In this document: in pieces, positions 1 to 10,061 of the stretch | Layout: each line of letters opens with the position of its first letter | Numbering within the stretch: the stretch's first letter is position 1 | Origin: Nitrospira sp. CG24A | GTDB taxonomy: Bacteria > Nitrospirota > Nitrospiria > Nitrospirales > Nitrospiraceae | Direction of reading: 5' to 3' | Assembly (NCBI GenBank): GCA_002869925.2 | Contig: NEWT02000019.1 | Span: forward strand, 1 to 64,000 | DNA length: 64,000 bases | Position numbers and translations under genes: made by a program | The notes under the pieces: generated by a model | The model's database searches: none | Seen by the model: the letters and a program-made list of their open reading frames with translations, nothing else | What the model was told of the DNA's origin: nothing

Positions 1-1606
1 AGCCGATCGCCTGTCCGACGTGAGCCGCGACGAGTCGATTGTCGCCGGTCACGATCTTCAAGGTGACACCCAGGCCTTTGAGGCGGCCAATCACATCTAG
101 AACACCGCCCTTGATGGGATCTTCGAACAGGAGGAATCCCAAGAACGTCATGTCCGCCTCATCGCCCTTAGTGATGCCCCCTCGCGTGCCCATCTCGCGA
201 GAGGCAAGCCCGAGCACTCGCCATCCCTGTCCGGACCACTGAGCCATCTGCGATTGGATGGCGTCCTGCACGACAGCCAACTCAACCACTGTGCCATCCG
301 CAGTCTCGGCGGTTGAACAGACCTCCAGTATATTCGCCAGGGCGCCCTTGGTGACCAAAAGATGGGCGGTCGGCGTCGCAACTAACACGGACAACCGTTT
401 ACGGACGAAGTCGTAGGGCTCTTCATCCAATTTCCGATAGGGAGAGAGATCGAACGAGCGAGCGGTACGGATAGCTTCGTCAATCGGGTTATGAAATCCG
501 GTTTCGAAACTCGCATTGAGCGTGCCGTGCAAGAGCACCCGTTCGCTCGGATTCCCTGCGATATCGCAGGCGGCCTTCAGCCGGACGAGCCCTTCGGTCA
601 ATGTCCCTGTCTTGTCCGAACAGAAGACGGTCATGCTCCCGAAGTTTTCGATCGAAGCCAACCGCTTCACAATTACTTTCTGCTGGGCCATGCGTTTGGC
701 CCCATGGGCCAAATTGATGCTAATGATGGCCGGCAGCAACTGCGGGGTGAGGCCGACCGCGAGAGCGAGAGAGAACAGAAAGGCTTCGAGCACGGGCCTG
801 GCCAGATACACGTTGACCGCAAAGATGGCGACGACCAACACGACGGTCACTTCCAGGAGCAGATAACCGAATTGCCTAATACCTCGCTCGAACTCCGTCT
901 CAGGCGGCCGAAGTTGCAATCGGCCAGAAACCTTCCCGAATTCTGTATCCGACCCGATGTGCACCACCACCGCCGTACTATTTCCACTGACGACATGGGT
1001 CCCGAGAAAAAGACTATTCGTCCGTCGAGCCAGGGGAATGTCGAAAGACAGAACGCCGCAGACCTTCTCGACCGGATAGGTTTCACCCGTGAGCGTCGCC
1101 TCGTCCACGAACAGGTCTTTCGATTCGAGCAGGAGACAATCGCCAGGAACCGTGTCACCCGCTCTGAGGAGGACGACGTCACCCGGCACGACCTCCTCAA
1201 CCGGCACAGCGGCAGGGCTTCCGTCCCGCCACACATCCGCTTTCACCTGCACGATCGCGAGCAGGCTAGCCACCGCTTGATTCGCGCCCCGTTCCTGCCA
1301 GAATCCGAGCAGGCCGCTGGCAAGCACGATCATGAGAATGATCGCCGTGTCGGTCGGGTCAGCCAGAAAGAAGGCCAACCCGGCGGCCGCCAGGAGGATG
1401 AGGATGATCGGACTGGTGAATTGCCGAAACAGCAGCTCGTAGGTGGACAAGCGGCTCTTCGGTTTCAAGAGGAGATGCGCATCGCGCAGATGACGCCGTC
1501 GCGCCTCATCGCTAGAGAGCCCTTTGGAGCTTGAGTCGAGTTGCTGAAGAGCCTCAGCAGATGGGCTGCTCCAAAAATGCCACCGGTTGGACGACTCCTG
1601 CCGCAT
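1..1606 (-). CDS. Magnesium-type (MgtA-like) P-type ATPase, 3' end cut by window
   Basis: Membrane cation pump of the P-type ATPase superfamily. The reading frame is open from an ATG at 1606 to the window edge, giving 535 residues of a family that usually has 850-900. Visible in order: a cation-ATPase N-terminal region, a first membrane pair (about residues 65-105), the actuator motif TLTGET, a second membrane pair, and the phosphorylation motif SDKTGTLTEG with the acceptor Asp near residue 331. The stretch LNASFETGFHNPIDEAI after it resembles the MgtA/MgtB nucleotide domain more than calcium pumps, so Mg2+ is the likelier substrate (inference). The sequence stops inside the hinge motif TGDN. 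A purine-rich stretch (GAGGCGGGGA) precedes the ATG. It lies downstream of the HAD-phosphoketolase-AckA group on the same strand. Confidence 0.88.
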   Translation of the reverse strand, partial: MRQESSNRWHFWSSPSAEALQQLDSSSKGLSSDEARRRHLRDAHLLLKPKSRLSTYELLFRQFTSPIILILLAAAGLAFFLADPTDTAIILMIVLASGLLGFWQERGANQAVASLLAIVQVKADVWRDGSPAAVPVEEVVPGDVVLLRAGDTVPGDCLLLESKDLFVDEATLTGETYPVEKVCGVLSFDIPLARRTNSLFLGTHVVSGNSTAVVVHIGSDTEFGKVSGRLQLRPPETEFERGIRQFGYLLLEVTVVLVVAIFAVNVYLARPVLEAFLFSLALAVGLTPQLLPAIISINLAHGAKRMAQQKVIVKRLASIENFGSMTVFCSDKTGTLTEGLVRLKAACDIAGNPSERVLLHGTLNASFETGFHNPIDEAIRTARSFDLSPYRKLDEEPYDFVRKRLSVLVATPTAHLLVTKGALANILEVCSTAETADGTVVELAVVQDAIQSQMAQWSGQGWRVLGLASREMGTRGGITKGDEADMTFLGFLLFEDPIKGGVLDVIGRLKGLGVTLKIVTGDNRLVAAHVGQAIG

Positions 1607-1736
1607 CACAACATGTCCCCGCCTCTTTACAGACTCCGGATACTCACCAGCTATTCAGCCGGCGTTCCGAGCGTGCGTGGATCATTCTCTGCATTGTATG
1701 AAGGGGCCGTCCGCTCGCTCCTGCCCTGCAAGACCG

Positions 1737-2423
1737 TTATGACTTACGAGCCGATGCGGCGACAAGCTGAGGAAGATCGTACTGGAGCACGTCGCCGATG
1801 CGCTCGATCGTCACATCCGCCGGCGGGTAATCCTTGAGCAGGTGAGGATCGTGCGCATAGTGCCCCTGCCGTGGAAACACGGTGGTCACCCGCGCGCCCC
1901 AGATCTTCTTGACCGCCGTGAGAATTCTGAGCTTGTCGTCGACCAGCACATAGTGATCGCCTGGATATCGCCGCTCGACATCGTCGAGTTCCTGTTCTTT
2001 GTGGATGTAGATCAGCACATGACCATCCACAGCCTCGAAAAGACCGGACCGCTCGATTTTCCTCGGTTGGAACACCACGTCCCCATCCGACAAGATGACT
2101 GCCTTTCCCCACTGCCTGACGTGCTCCACCGCATCGAGCGCGTTCGGAAATAATCGATTCGCAAATGGATAGTTCACCAGAAAATGAGAGACCGTCAATA
2201 CTTGCGGATCGCGTGGATGTTCGACCCGAAAACGCTGGAGTGCCCCCAAGTAGTCGGCGTAGCCGAGTTCCGTTCGCAACCGTTCGAAGATCGCCCAGTA
2301 GTTTTCCTGACGTTCCTGCCCCACCGTTTTTTCTAGATGGCGTTTGAGATCGGCCGTCACCCGATCGTTGTCGAGGAGAGTGTTGTCGACGTCGAAGAGA
2401 AATACGACGTTCGGTGTTGTCAT
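1737..2423 (-). CDS. HAD-superfamily hydrolase
   Basis: Cytoplasmic 228-residue haloacid dehalogenase-fold hydrolase, probably a phosphatase. Motif I is FLFDVDNTLLDND at residues 9-21 (nucleophile and acid/base Asp). Motif II is VILSDGD, followed by a conserved Lys, and the acidic motif is HYVLVDDK near residue 165. A helical cap lies between motifs I and II. AGAGGT sits about 7 nt before the ATG. It follows phosphoketolase by 43 nt on the same strand and may be co-transcribed with it. The substrate cannot be read from sequence; a role in sugar-phosphate clean-up next to phosphoketolase is only a guess. Confidence 0.85.
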   Translation of the reverse strand: MTTPNVVFLFDVDNTLLDNDRVTADLKRHLEKTVGQERQENYWAIFERLRTELGYADYLGALQRFRVEHPRDPQVLTVSHFLVNYPFANRLFPNALDAVEHVRQWGKAVILSDGDVVFQPRKIERSGLFEAVDGHVLIYIHKEQELDDVERRYPGDHYVLVDDKLRILTAVKKIWGARVTTVFPRQGHYAHDPHLLKDYPPADVTIERIGDVLQYDLPQLVAASARKS

Positions 2424-2466
2424 GGACGCACCTCTTATCTATATAGAATTCGTGGATCTGAAGGCC

Positions 2467-4830
2467 TCAGACTGTCCCACTCCATCGCCAGTTACGAATC
2501 TCCGGCATGTCTTCGCCATATTTGGCGATGTATTGTTTGTGCTCAAAGCGCTTATCGCGCAGGGCCTGTTTGGCATAATCCGCGCGTGAGCCATGCAGAG
2601 GGATCCGGTCGATGACGTCAGCGACCAGATGAAAGCGATCGAGATCGTTCATCACCACCATATCGAACGGGGTCGAGGTCGTCCCTTCTTCCTTGTACCC
2701 GCGCACGTGCAGGTTCTTGTGGTTGGTTCTTCGGTACGTCAACCGATGAATCAACCAGGGGTAGCCGTGGAACGCGAAGATGATCGGCTTATCTGTGGTG
2801 AAGAGCGCATCGAACTCCTTGTCGCTCAGTCCGTTGGGGTGTTCCCTGGTCGGTTGCAGCTTCATGAGATCCACGACGTTGACCACGCGTACTTTGACAG
2901 TCGGCAGATAGACCCGCAGCAACGACACGGCCGCCAGCGTTTCCAGCGTGGGCACATCGCCGCAGCAAGCCATCACGACATCCGGTTCGCTGTTCTTGTC
3001 GTTGCTCGCCCATTCCCAGATGCCGATGCCGGCAGCACAATGTTTGAGCGCATCGTCCATATTAAGCCACTGCGGTGCCGATTGCTTGCCTGCGACGATC
3101 ACGTTCACATGGTTGCGGCTGCGCAAACAATGGTCGGTGACGGACAAGAGGGTATTGGCATCGGGCGGAAGATAGACCCGGATCACCTCGGCCTTTTTAT
3201 TCACCACATGGTCGATGAAGCCTGGATCTTGATGGCTGAATCCATTATGGTCCTGCCGCCAGACGTGAGAGGACAAGAGATAATTCAGCGAGGCGATCGG
3301 TCTCCGCCAGGGGATGTGGCCGCAGACCTTCAGCCACTTGGCATGCTGGTTGAACATCGAGTCGATGATGTGAATGAACGCCTCGTAGCAGGAAAAGAAC
3401 CCGTGACGTCCGGTCAAGAGATACCCTTCCAGCCAACCCTGGCACTGGTGCTCGCTGAGCATCTCCATGACCCGTCCGTCCGGCGCGAGGTGGTCGTCGT
3501 AGGGATAGCGATCCGCCATCCAGGCGCGGTTGGTCACCTCCAACACATCCTGCCAGCGGTTTGAATTGTTCTCGTCGGGACTGAAGAGGCGGAAATTCCG
3601 GCTTTCCATATTCAGCGTCATCGTATCCCGCAGGAATGTCCCCATAAGGCGAGTGGACTCGACATCAATGGCACCTGGTTTCATGACCTTGACGGCATAG
3701 TCGCGAAAATCAGGCAGACGCAGATCCCTGAGAAGCAACCCTCCGTTCGCGTGGGGATTCGCACTCATGCGACGCGCTCCCTCGGGCGCCAGTTCGGCCA
3801 ATGCAGGCTTGAATCCTCCCGTCTTGGTAAACAGCTCCTCGGGCTTGTAACTCTTCATCCATTGTTCGAGGATTTTGATGTGCCCTGGTTTGTCCATGTC
3901 GCCCATAGGTACTTGATGTGAGCGCCAGTAATCCTCGGTCCGCTTGCCATCGACCTGCTTCGGACCGGTCCAGCCTTTGGGTGTCCGGAGCACGATCATG
4001 GGCCAGAGCGGCCGTTTCTTGACGCCGTCCCGTCGCGCAGCCGCTTTGATACGCTGGATATCCCGCATAACAGTATCGAGCGTCGAGGCCATGAGCCGAT
4101 GCATCTTCAGGGGATCGTGGCCTTCAACGAAATAGGGGATGTAACCGTAGCCGCGGAAAAGATGATCCAGCTCCTCGTGACTAATACGGGCCAGGACCGT
4201 GGGACTCGCGATCTTGTAACCGTTCAGATGGAGAATAGGCAGGACGACGCCGTCGGTGACCGGGTTGAGGAATTTATTGGAATGCCAGCTCGTCGCGAGC
4301 GGGCCGGTTTCCGCTTCACCGTCGCCGACCACGCAGGCCGCGATCAGGTCGGGATTGTCAAATACGGCCCCGTATGCATGCGAGAGTGAATATCCTAATT
4401 CGCCACCTTCGTGAATCGAGCCCGGAGTTTCCGGAGCCACGTGACTGGGAATGCCGCCCGGGAAGGAAAATTGTTTGAACAGCCGTTTCATGCCCCGTTC
4501 GTCCTGCGAGACGGTCGGATAGACTTCGGTGTAGGTGCCTTCGAGATAGGTGTTCGCCACAATCCCAGGTCCGCCATGGCCGGGCCCGGCAATATAGATC
4601 ATGTTGAGATCCTGTTCTTTGATGACGCGGTTGAGATGCACGTAGATGAAATTCAATCCCGGCGTCGTCCCCCAGTGACCGAGCAACCGCGGCTTGATAT
4701 GGGCGCGTTTCAGCGGTTTCTTCAGCAAGGGATTGTCGTAGAGATAAATTTGACCGACGGACAGGTAATTGGCTGCGCGCCAATAGGCATCAATCAACGC
4801 GAGTTCCTTCTTTCCTAATGCAGACTTCAT
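2467..4830 (-). CDS. xfp: Phosphoketolase (xylulose 5-phosphate/fructose 6-phosphate)
   Basis: Thiamine-diphosphate enzyme that cleaves xylulose 5-phosphate or fructose 6-phosphate with phosphate to acetyl phosphate plus glyceraldehyde 3-phosphate or erythrose 4-phosphate. At 787 residues it is full length for the family. Visible family features are the N-terminal [26 protein letters not shown], the TPP/Mg motif [15 protein letters not shown] near residue 175, and the C-terminal [22 protein letters not shown] lies 7 nt before the ATG. Acetate kinase lies directly upstream on the same strand, so acetyl phosphate can be turned into acetate and ATP. The two genes are separated by a short-word hairpin (4857-4948) that may reduce read-through. 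Function is secure; substrate preference is not. Confidence 0.97.
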   Translation of the reverse strand: MKSALGKKELALIDAYWRAANYLSVGQIYLYDNPLLKKPLKRAHIKPRLLGHWGTTPGLNFIYVHLNRVIKEQDLNMIYIAGPGHGGPGIVANTYLEGTYTEVYPTVSQDERGMKRLFKQFSFPGGIPSHVAPETPGSIHEGGELGYSLSHAYGAVFDNPDLIAACVVGDGEAETGPLATSWHSNKFLNPVTDGVVLPILHLNGYKIASPTVLARISHEELDHLFRGYGYIPYFVEGHDPLKMHRLMASTLDTVMRDIQRIKAAARRDGVKKRPLWPMIVLRTPKGWTGPKQVDGKRTEDYWRSHQVPMGDMDKPGHIKILEQWMKSYKPEELFTKTGGFKPALAELAPEGARRMSANPHANGGLLLRDLRLPDFRDYAVKVMKPGAIDVESTRLMGTFLRDTMTLNMESRNFRLFSPDENNSNRWQDVLEVTNRAWMADRYPYDDHLAPDGRVMEMLSEHQCQGWLEGYLLTGRHGFFSCYEAFIHIIDSMFNQHAKWLKVCGHIPWRRPIASLNYLLSSHVWRQDHNGFSHQDPGFIDHVVNKKAEVIRVYLPPDANTLLSVTDHCLRSRNHVNVIVAGKQSAPQWLNMDDALKHCAAGIGIWEWASNDKNSEPDVVMACCGDVPTLETLAAVSLLRVYLPTVKVRVVNVVDLMKLQPTREHPNGLSDKEFDALFTTDKPIIFAFHGYPWLIHRLTYRRTNHKNLHVRGYKEEGTTSTPFDMVVMNDLDRFHLVADVIDRIPLHGSRADYAKQALRDKRFEHKQYIAKYGEDMPEIRNWRWSGTV

Positions 4831-4856
4831 GGCTGATGCTCCTCCTGGTAGAATCG

Positions 4857-4948
4857 TAAAAAGTAAGACGTGAAAGGTGAAACGTAGGACTTCCGAGGGC
4901 TCTCCTTCCGAAACGTTTCACGTTTCACCTTTTACCTTTCACTTTTCA
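4857..4948. repeat. Short-word inverted repeat (GTGAAAGGTGAAA / TTTCACCTTTCAC)
   Basis: Words of the type GTGAAAGGTGAAACG at about 4867-4885 are repeated in inverse as CGTTTCACGTTTCACC and ACCTTTCACTTTTCAC at about 4914-4948, giving a hairpin between ackA and xfp. The same words occur inside the P-type ATPase gene (7761-7826) and before queE (53393-53427). The last three codons and stop of ackA lie inside this repeat. Confidence 0.7.
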
Positions 4949-6204
4949 CGAATTATTGGACGGCCTTCCCATACACATTCGAACGTGGCGCGAGCGATCT
5001 CGAGCTCTTCATCGCCTCCCGCCACGTAGCAGGTCATTGGTGCGCCTTCCTCGCTGATCTTTATTGCCTCGCCGGGAGCGATCTCCCTCGCCGCCTCATT
5101 GCGCAGGGGATCGAGACGAAGCCCGCACCAGTCCATTCCATCACAGATCCGCGCACGGATGACCGCAGATCGCTCACCGATGCCGCCGCCGAACACAATC
5201 GCATCGGCGCCTCCCAGCACGGCCAGGTATGCGCCGATGTACTTACGCACGCGATAACAAAACATGTCCAACGCCAGCGCAGCGCGTGAGTCCGGCTTAC
5301 CTTCGGCTGCGTTCAGAAGTTTGCGCATGTCGCGCGAGATACCCGACACCCCCAGAAGACCCGAACGCTCATTCAAGAAACGCTCGACCTCATCGACCGT
5401 CAGCCCTTCCCTCCGAACAAGATGCCCGATGACTGCCGGATCCAGGTCGCCAGATCTGGTCCCCATCACCAGACCTTCGAGCGGCGTGAATCCCATCGAT
5501 GTATCCACCGAGCGTCCCCCATCGATCGCCGTCGCAGAGCAGCCATTGCCGAGTTGCAGCGTGATCAGTCGGAGTTGGGTGAGCGGGCGCTTGACTGCTG
5601 CGGCACAGATACCGGCCAACGACGCATGGGCAATGCCATGAAATCCGTAGCGATGGATGCCGTGCTTGCGGGCCAGATCGAGATCGATGGCATAGGTGGC
5701 TGCCCGGGGCGGGATCGAGCGGTGAAAGGCCGTGTCGAACACGGCGACCATCGGGATGTGCGATCCCAGTACAGCACGCGCGCCGTCAATCGCAGCAATC
5801 GATCCAGGATTGTGGAGCGGCGCAAATTCAGCCAAACGGTCGATTGCAACGACCACGTCGTCATCGATCACGACCGGCTCTTGAAATTGTTCCCCTCCAT
5901 GCACCACTCGGTGCCCAACCGCGTCAATGCGGAGATCTCTTCCATCAAGCCGGCTCGATTCCTCCAACATCTGCAGCATGCACCGGACCGCCTCAACATG
6001 GGTCGAGACAATGCCAGTCGTATGGACGACCGCTTTTCCAGCGGGACGGAGCACCATTTTCGCCGCTGGCCCGATGTCTTCTATGGATCCTTCATACCGA
6101 CTGCTCGCGGTGAAGCGGGCGGCTGTCTTCGGAGATTCGTCGAACTCGATGACCTTGAACTTCAAGGACGAACTTCCACTATTGATCGCTAACACATTCT
6201 TCAT
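4939..6204 (-). CDS. ackA: Acetate kinase
   Basis: Transfers phosphate between acetyl phosphate and ADP (acetate + ATP), cytoplasmic. The product has 421 residues, close to the usual 400. The N-terminal signature VLAINSGSSSLKFKV starts at residue 4. Other family motifs are GHRVVHGGE, AFDTAFHRSIPP, GFHGIAHASLAG, LGNGCSATAI and GIGERSAVIRARIC. The start at 6204 was chosen because it places the signature at the N-terminus and overlaps the stop of the upstream ATPase as ATGA; a longer in-frame extension to 6372 runs back into the ATPase gene and is rejected. The last residues (REK) and stop codon fall in the short-word repeat at 4857-4948. Downstream is phosphoketolase, so the pair forms an acetyl-phosphate branch. 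Confidence 0.97.
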   Translation of the reverse strand: MKNVLAINSGSSSLKFKVIEFDESPKTAARFTASSRYEGSIEDIGPAAKMVLRPAGKAVVHTTGIVSTHVEAVRCMLQMLEESSRLDGRDLRIDAVGHRVVHGGEQFQEPVVIDDDVVVAIDRLAEFAPLHNPGSIAAIDGARAVLGSHIPMVAVFDTAFHRSIPPRAATYAIDLDLARKHGIHRYGFHGIAHASLAGICAAAVKRPLTQLRLITLQLGNGCSATAIDGGRSVDTSMGFTPLEGLVMGTRSGDLDPAVIGHLVRREGLTVDEVERFLNERSGLLGVSGISRDMRKLLNAAEGKPDSRAALALDMFCYRVRKYIGAYLAVLGGADAIVFGGGIGERSAVIRARICDGMDWCGLRLDPLRNEAAREIAPGEAIKISEEGAPMTCYVAGGDEELEIARATFECVWEGRPIIREK

Positions 6205-8996
6205 CGTCGTCGCAGAGCCTTCACCAGTTCCATAAGGAGGAATGGCAGCAGGCCCGTGGCTCCCATCAATACCCAATCTTCGATCGGTAACGGGGCAATC
6301 TTGAAGATCGGCGCGGCCGCTGGAATTGTGAGGACCGCCACCTGCACAACCAGCGAGAGGAGGAAGGCCCACACCAGCGGACGGTTCGTCCAGACGCCCA
6401 ACTGGAAGAGCGACAACCGTTCGCTCCGGCAGTTGAAGACATGCACCAGTTGCGCCACCACCAACACCGTAAAGGCCACCGTTCTGGCCTGATCGAGCTC
6501 TTGATGCAGACCATAGAGGCTATAGCTGAACGCTCCTAACGCAATCAACCCCAGCATCAACCCCTCTCCGCCGATCGCCAGTAATCGTCCGCCGTCCAGC
6601 AGGCGAGCCTCCGGCCGGCGAGGCGGACGCGTCATCAGATCGGGCGCCTTGGGATCGACCGCCAGCGCCAAGGCCGGGATGCCGTCCGTCACGAGATTCA
6701 TCCAGAGAATCTGAATCGGCAGGAGTGGAAGGGGCAGCCCCAGCAGCGCCGCAAACAGCATGACCAGCACTTCGCTCAGGTTGCACGACAGGAGGAAATG
6801 GACGGTCTTCCGGATGTTGTCGAAGACCCCACGGCCTTCTTCCACCGCCGCCGCGATTGAGGCAAAGTTGTCATCCGTCACCACCATGTCGGCGGCTTCT
6901 TTCGTGACATCGGTTCCGGTGATCCCCATCGCGATGCCGATATCCGCTGCCTTGATCGCCGGCGCATCGTTCACGCCGTCTCCCGTCATCGCCACAATCC
7001 CGCCTCGCCGTTTCCAGGCCTGAATGATACGCAACTTGTGCTCCGCTGAGACGCGCGCGTAGACCGTCACCTGCTCCACAGTCTTGACCAATTCATCGTC
7101 GGACAGGCGATCGAGTTCCATCCCGGACAAGGCCTCCACATGGCTGTCCGTCCCGTAGAGCTCTCCCGCAATCGCCGCCGCGGTGTCCTTATGGTCCCCC
7201 GTGATCATCACCGTGCGTATGCCAGCGCCACGGCATGCCTGAACGGCTGCCTTTGCTTCCAGCCGCAGCGGGTCCTTCATGGCTGCGAGCCCAAGAAACA
7301 CCAGCCGGTTTTCCAACTCATCCGCGCGATAGGCGTCAGGCTCACGTTCCAATCGCCGATGGGCCATCGCCAGCACGCGCAAGGCTTGATGGGCAAACGA
7401 GGCATTCGCTTCAAGGGTGGCGGCACGAATGGATTCCGTCAGAGCTTCGACCGTGCCGTCCGCCGCCAGCCGGTGCGTACAGCGCCGCAATAAGACATCC
7501 GGCGCGCCTTTGACATACGCGACTGGCCCATCCAGCGTCCGCCGCACGATCGTCATCATCTTGCGCTCCGGATCGAACGGCACCTCCCCGAGAAAGTCAT
7601 CGGCTTTTGCGAGAGTCTCGATCGTGAGAGATGCCTTCGCCGCAGCGACCAACAACGCACCTTCCGTCGGATCGCCGATCACCTGCCACGTTCCCTTCTC
7701 TTCTCGCAACGTCGCACCGTTGCACAGCACAGCAGCAGTCAGCAGTTCGCGCAAGCCAGAGGGAAGAGGTGAAAGGTGAGAAGTGAAAGGTGAGAGATTT
7801 TCCAAGGGCTGTGACGTTTCACGAATTTCGCCGACAGGCTGATACCCCTCTCCCGTGACCTCGAACGCCTGGTCTCCGGCGAACAACCTCGTGACGGTCA
7901 TCTCGTTCTTTGTCAACGTGCCGGTCTTGTCCGTACAGATGACCGTTGCCGATCCGAGGGTTTCAACTGCAGGCAATTTGCGAATCAGCGCATGCCGCTT
8001 CACCATGCGAGTGACCCCCAGCGCCAATGTAATCGTCACCACGGTGGGGAGACCTTCCGGCACGGCCGCCACAGCCAGACTCACCGAGGTCATGAACATG
8101 GTCACCAACGGCTCACCACGCAGATAGCCCAGGGCGAACACGACGGCGACCACAGCCAGCGCCAGCCACAAGAGGGTGTAGCCGAATTGTTCGAGCCGGC
8201 GTTGCAGCGGGGTTTCTGCCCGTTCAGCCTCCGATTCCTTATGAATCATCGAGGCGATCCGGCCCAGCTCCGTGTTGAGCGCTGTCGCAACGACCAGTGC
8301 GCGAGCCTTGCCTGAGACTGCAATGGTGCCCATGAATGCCATATTGGTCCGGTCGGCCAGGGACACATCCGCCTTATCGAGGTCGGTTGCCGCCTTCTGA
8401 ACCGGCGTGGATTCGCCGGTCAGCGACGCTTCTTGAATCTGGAAGTTCGTGGCATAGATGAGCCGAGCATCCGCCGGGATACGGTCGCCGGCTTCCAGGA
8501 GAATGACATCTCCGGACACCAATTCGCGCGCGGGGATGGACCGGAGGACACCGTCACGGATTACTCGCGCCGTCGCCACCGACATCTTTCGAAGCGCGGC
8601 CAAGGACCGCTCGGCACGGAACTCTTGCACGAACCCGAGCAGACCGTTGAGCAGCACGATAGCCAGGATGGCCGCCGCATCGAGCCAGTCTTCCAACAGA
8701 CCGGATATGATCGCCGCTCCAATCAGCACCCAGACAATGACGCTCGTGAACTGGGAGAGAAACAGCTTCAGAAGTGACGGTGGCGGGGTTTCGGGCAGTT
8801 CATTGGGGCCGAATTCAGCCTGACGCCGCTCGACTTCCTGGCCGGCGAGTCCGCGCTCAGAGTCAGTCTTAAGAAAAATTGCGAGCTTGTCTGGCGTAAA
8901 CAGCCAGGTCTTGGGCGTCTCGTTCTTTAGTAACTGAGGCATGGCGGATATCTTTTCATTGAAACAACAAACGGAATCCTCGCCCACATGATTCAT
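6201..8996 (-). CDS. Calcium-type cation-transporting P-type ATPase
   Basis: Type II P-type ATPase (PacL/SERCA-like) of 931 residues that pumps a cation across the inner membrane. The N-terminal cation-ATPase domain is followed by a first membrane pair, TLTGEST (actuator), PEGLP in the fourth helix (the calcium-pump ion-site motif), SDKTGTLT-type motif [11 protein letters not shown] with Asp near residue 356, the hinge [18 protein letters not shown], and a C-terminal bundle with [16 protein letters not shown] at 8942 (residue 19, MPQLLKN) is an alternative start; neither has a strong ribosome site. Oddity: about residues 391-412 are encoded by a short-word repeat also seen in intergenic DNA, inserted in frame in the nucleotide-binding domain. 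It overlaps ackA by 4 nt, implying one transcript. Confidence 0.94.
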   Translation of the reverse strand: MNHVGEDSVCCFNEKISAMPQLLKNETPKTWLFTPDKLAIFLKTDSERGLAGQEVERRQAEFGPNELPETPPPSLLKLFLSQFTSVIVWVLIGAAIISGLLEDWLDAAAILAIVLLNGLLGFVQEFRAERSLAALRKMSVATARVIRDGVLRSIPARELVSGDVILLEAGDRIPADARLIYATNFQIQEASLTGESTPVQKAATDLDKADVSLADRTNMAFMGTIAVSGKARALVVATALNTELGRIASMIHKESEAERAETPLQRRLEQFGYTLLWLALAVVAVVFALGYLRGEPLVTMFMTSVSLAVAAVPEGLPTVVTITLALGVTRMVKRHALIRKLPAVETLGSATVICTDKTGTLTKNEMTVTRLFAGDQAFEVTGEGYQPVGEIRETSQPLENLSPFTSHLSPLPSGLRELLTAAVLCNGATLREEKGTWQVIGDPTEGALLVAAAKASLTIETLAKADDFLGEVPFDPERKMMTIVRRTLDGPVAYVKGAPDVLLRRCTHRLAADGTVEALTESIRAATLEANASFAHQALRVLAMAHRRLEREPDAYRADELENRLVFLGLAAMKDPLRLEAKAAVQACRGAGIRTVMITGDHKDTAAAIAGELYGTDSHVEALSGMELDRLSDDELVKTVEQVTVYARVSAEHKLRIIQAWKRRGGIVAMTGDGVNDAPAIKAADIGIAMGITGTDVTKEAADMVVTDDNFASIAAAVEEGRGVFDNIRKTVHFLLSCNLSEVLVMLFAALLGLPLPLLPIQILWMNLVTDGIPALALAVDPKAPDLMTRPPRRPEARLLDGGRLLAIGGEGLMLGLIALGAFSYSLYGLHQELDQARTVAFTVLVVAQLVHVFNCRSERLSLFQLGVWTNRPLVWAFLLSLVVQVAVLTIPAAAPIFKIAPLPIEDWVLMGATGLLPFLLMELVKALRRR
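7761..7826 (-). repeat. Short-word repeat inside the ATPase gene
   Basis: On the coding strand this reads CGTGAAACGTCAC, then TCTCACCTTTCACTTCTCAC and TTTCACCTCTTCC, the same word family as at 4857-4948 and 53393-53427. It stays in frame and encodes roughly residues 391-412, a Ser/Pro-rich loop ([13 protein letters not shown]). Confidence 0.65.
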
Positions 8997-9145
8997 GACA
9001 GTTCGTCACTAGAGCGAGGCAACTGACTAGGGCATGGGCGGAAGGCTCACGGCCAGAGAAACGAGTGATGTGTTCGGCTGGACATCTGCGCCTCGAGCCT
9101 CTGGCCCAACTATTATCTGCTGATTCTGATGGCTGCCCGGTTCGC

Positions 9146-9529
9146 TCAAGGCTTGTGCTGCTGTTTACGGTCCCGCTTCTGCTCGCTCTTCATGTCTTTC
9201 TCCGGCTTCTCTTCCTCCACGTCGATCACGGCTCCCGACTCCGCATCGATGTGAACTTCCATCACCTTGTTCTCCGCCGTGACGACCTCGACTTCCCACA
9301 CGAGTGTGTTGTGCTTCTTTTCCAGTTCGGCCTCGACGACCTTGCCCGCCACTTTCTCCGAAGCCGTCTTGATGGCCTCGTCGATTGTTACTTTGGCCTT
9401 GGCGGCCATTTCAACTGTCTCTTTCGATTCATCTTTCTTCCCCTTGCCCTTCTGATCGCTCCATGCAGGACCATTCAGCACCAACACGACACCGATCGCC
9501 AAGGCCATCATTCCCACTAGCTGCTTCAT
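9146..9529 (-). CDS. Secreted PepSY-domain protein
   Basis: 127-residue exported protein. A signal peptide (MKQLVGMMALAIGVVLVL, probable cleavage after AWS near residue 24) precedes a very lysine/glutamate-rich mature protein. The stretch from KVTIDEAIKTASEKVAG to VHIDAESGAVIDVEEE matches the PepSY pattern (an ATP-independent inhibitory or binding fold), with the typical WEVEVVTAENKVMEVHID core. AGGAGGTTCCT directly precedes the ATG. The tail KPEKDMKSEQKRDRKQQHK is highly charged. It sits alone between the ATPase and the orphan kinase-domain gene, with 149 nt and 178 nt gaps. Binding partner unknown. Confidence 0.85.
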   Translation of the reverse strand: MKQLVGMMALAIGVVLVLNGPAWSDQKGKGKKDESKETVEMAAKAKVTIDEAIKTASEKVAGKVVEAELEKKHNTLVWEVEVVTAENKVMEVHIDAESGAVIDVEEEKPEKDMKSEQKRDRKQQHKP

Positions 9530-9707
9530 AGGAACCTCCTAGTATAAGTAGTTGTGCGCGATGCTCGCTCGTGACGACCACGAACTCGCGCGCGTTATGT
9601 AATCTTGAGTTCCGCAAGAAGTGGACCGCTTCAAATCTTCCGATGAACCCTCCTTGAAGACCCGCCTGCCCCGTTAGGCAACAGATCAGCCGGACACCAT
9701 TGGGGAG

Positions 9708-10061
9708 TTATGCCTCAGGTAACCCTCTCTCGATCAAGACCGGGGGACCGGGATCGGCGACATTGAGGTTGATGCGCGCCTCATTTAATTGTTGTTGACG
9801 CAATATCACGAGTTGTTGCGCTTGCGAGAAGATGGCTTTGAGACTGCGTGTCGTCTCCCTGTCCGTCCCTCGCTCCAGAAGATATTCCATGCGCCCAATG
9901 ACGACATTGAGTGGTCCTCCCATTTCCTGAGCAAGGTGCAGCAAGCGTGTCATTCGATCATTGTCCGCTGTGGCTATCGTGACCGGCTTCTCTCCGCTCG
10001 GCGCTGGCCTGGCCTGCCCTACGTTCCCCTTCACCTGTCCATTTAACAACCCGGCCTTCAT
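9708..10061 (-). CDS. Orphan histidine-kinase dimerisation-like domain, no phosphoacceptor His
   Basis: 117-residue cytoplasmic protein. Residues 35-95 look like a HisKA dimerisation hairpin: LAQEMGGPLNVVIGRMEYLL lines up with MAHEIGTPMNVILGRAEYLL of the intact kinase at 27956-29818. The phosphorylated His is Gln here (Q45), and there is no ATPase domain, so it cannot be a normal kinase. GGGAGGTGAACG immediately before the ATG is an excellent ribosome site, which argues for a real, translated gene. A His at residue 42 is three positions off. Possible roles (inference): a dimerisation partner or phosphotransfer inhibitor of a full kinase. It could also be the leftover of a truncated kinase gene. 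Confidence 0.7.
   Translation of the reverse strand: MKAGLLNGQVKGNVGQARPAPSGEKPVTIATADNDRMTRLLHLAQEMGGPLNVVIGRMEYLLERGTDRETTRSLKAIFSQAQQLVILRQQQLNEARINLNVADPGPPVLIERGLPEA

Noticed and set aside
491-1534. 347-codon plus-strand frame rich in Arg, His and Gln
   Set aside because: It is antisense to the P-type ATPase, whose motifs are clear on the minus strand.
2593-3564. 323-codon plus-strand frame
   Set aside because: Antisense shadow of phosphoketolase; no family pattern.
6205-6372. 56-residue N-terminal extension of acetate kinase
   Set aside because: It reads through the 3' end of the ATPase gene; the AckA signature begins right after ATG 6204.
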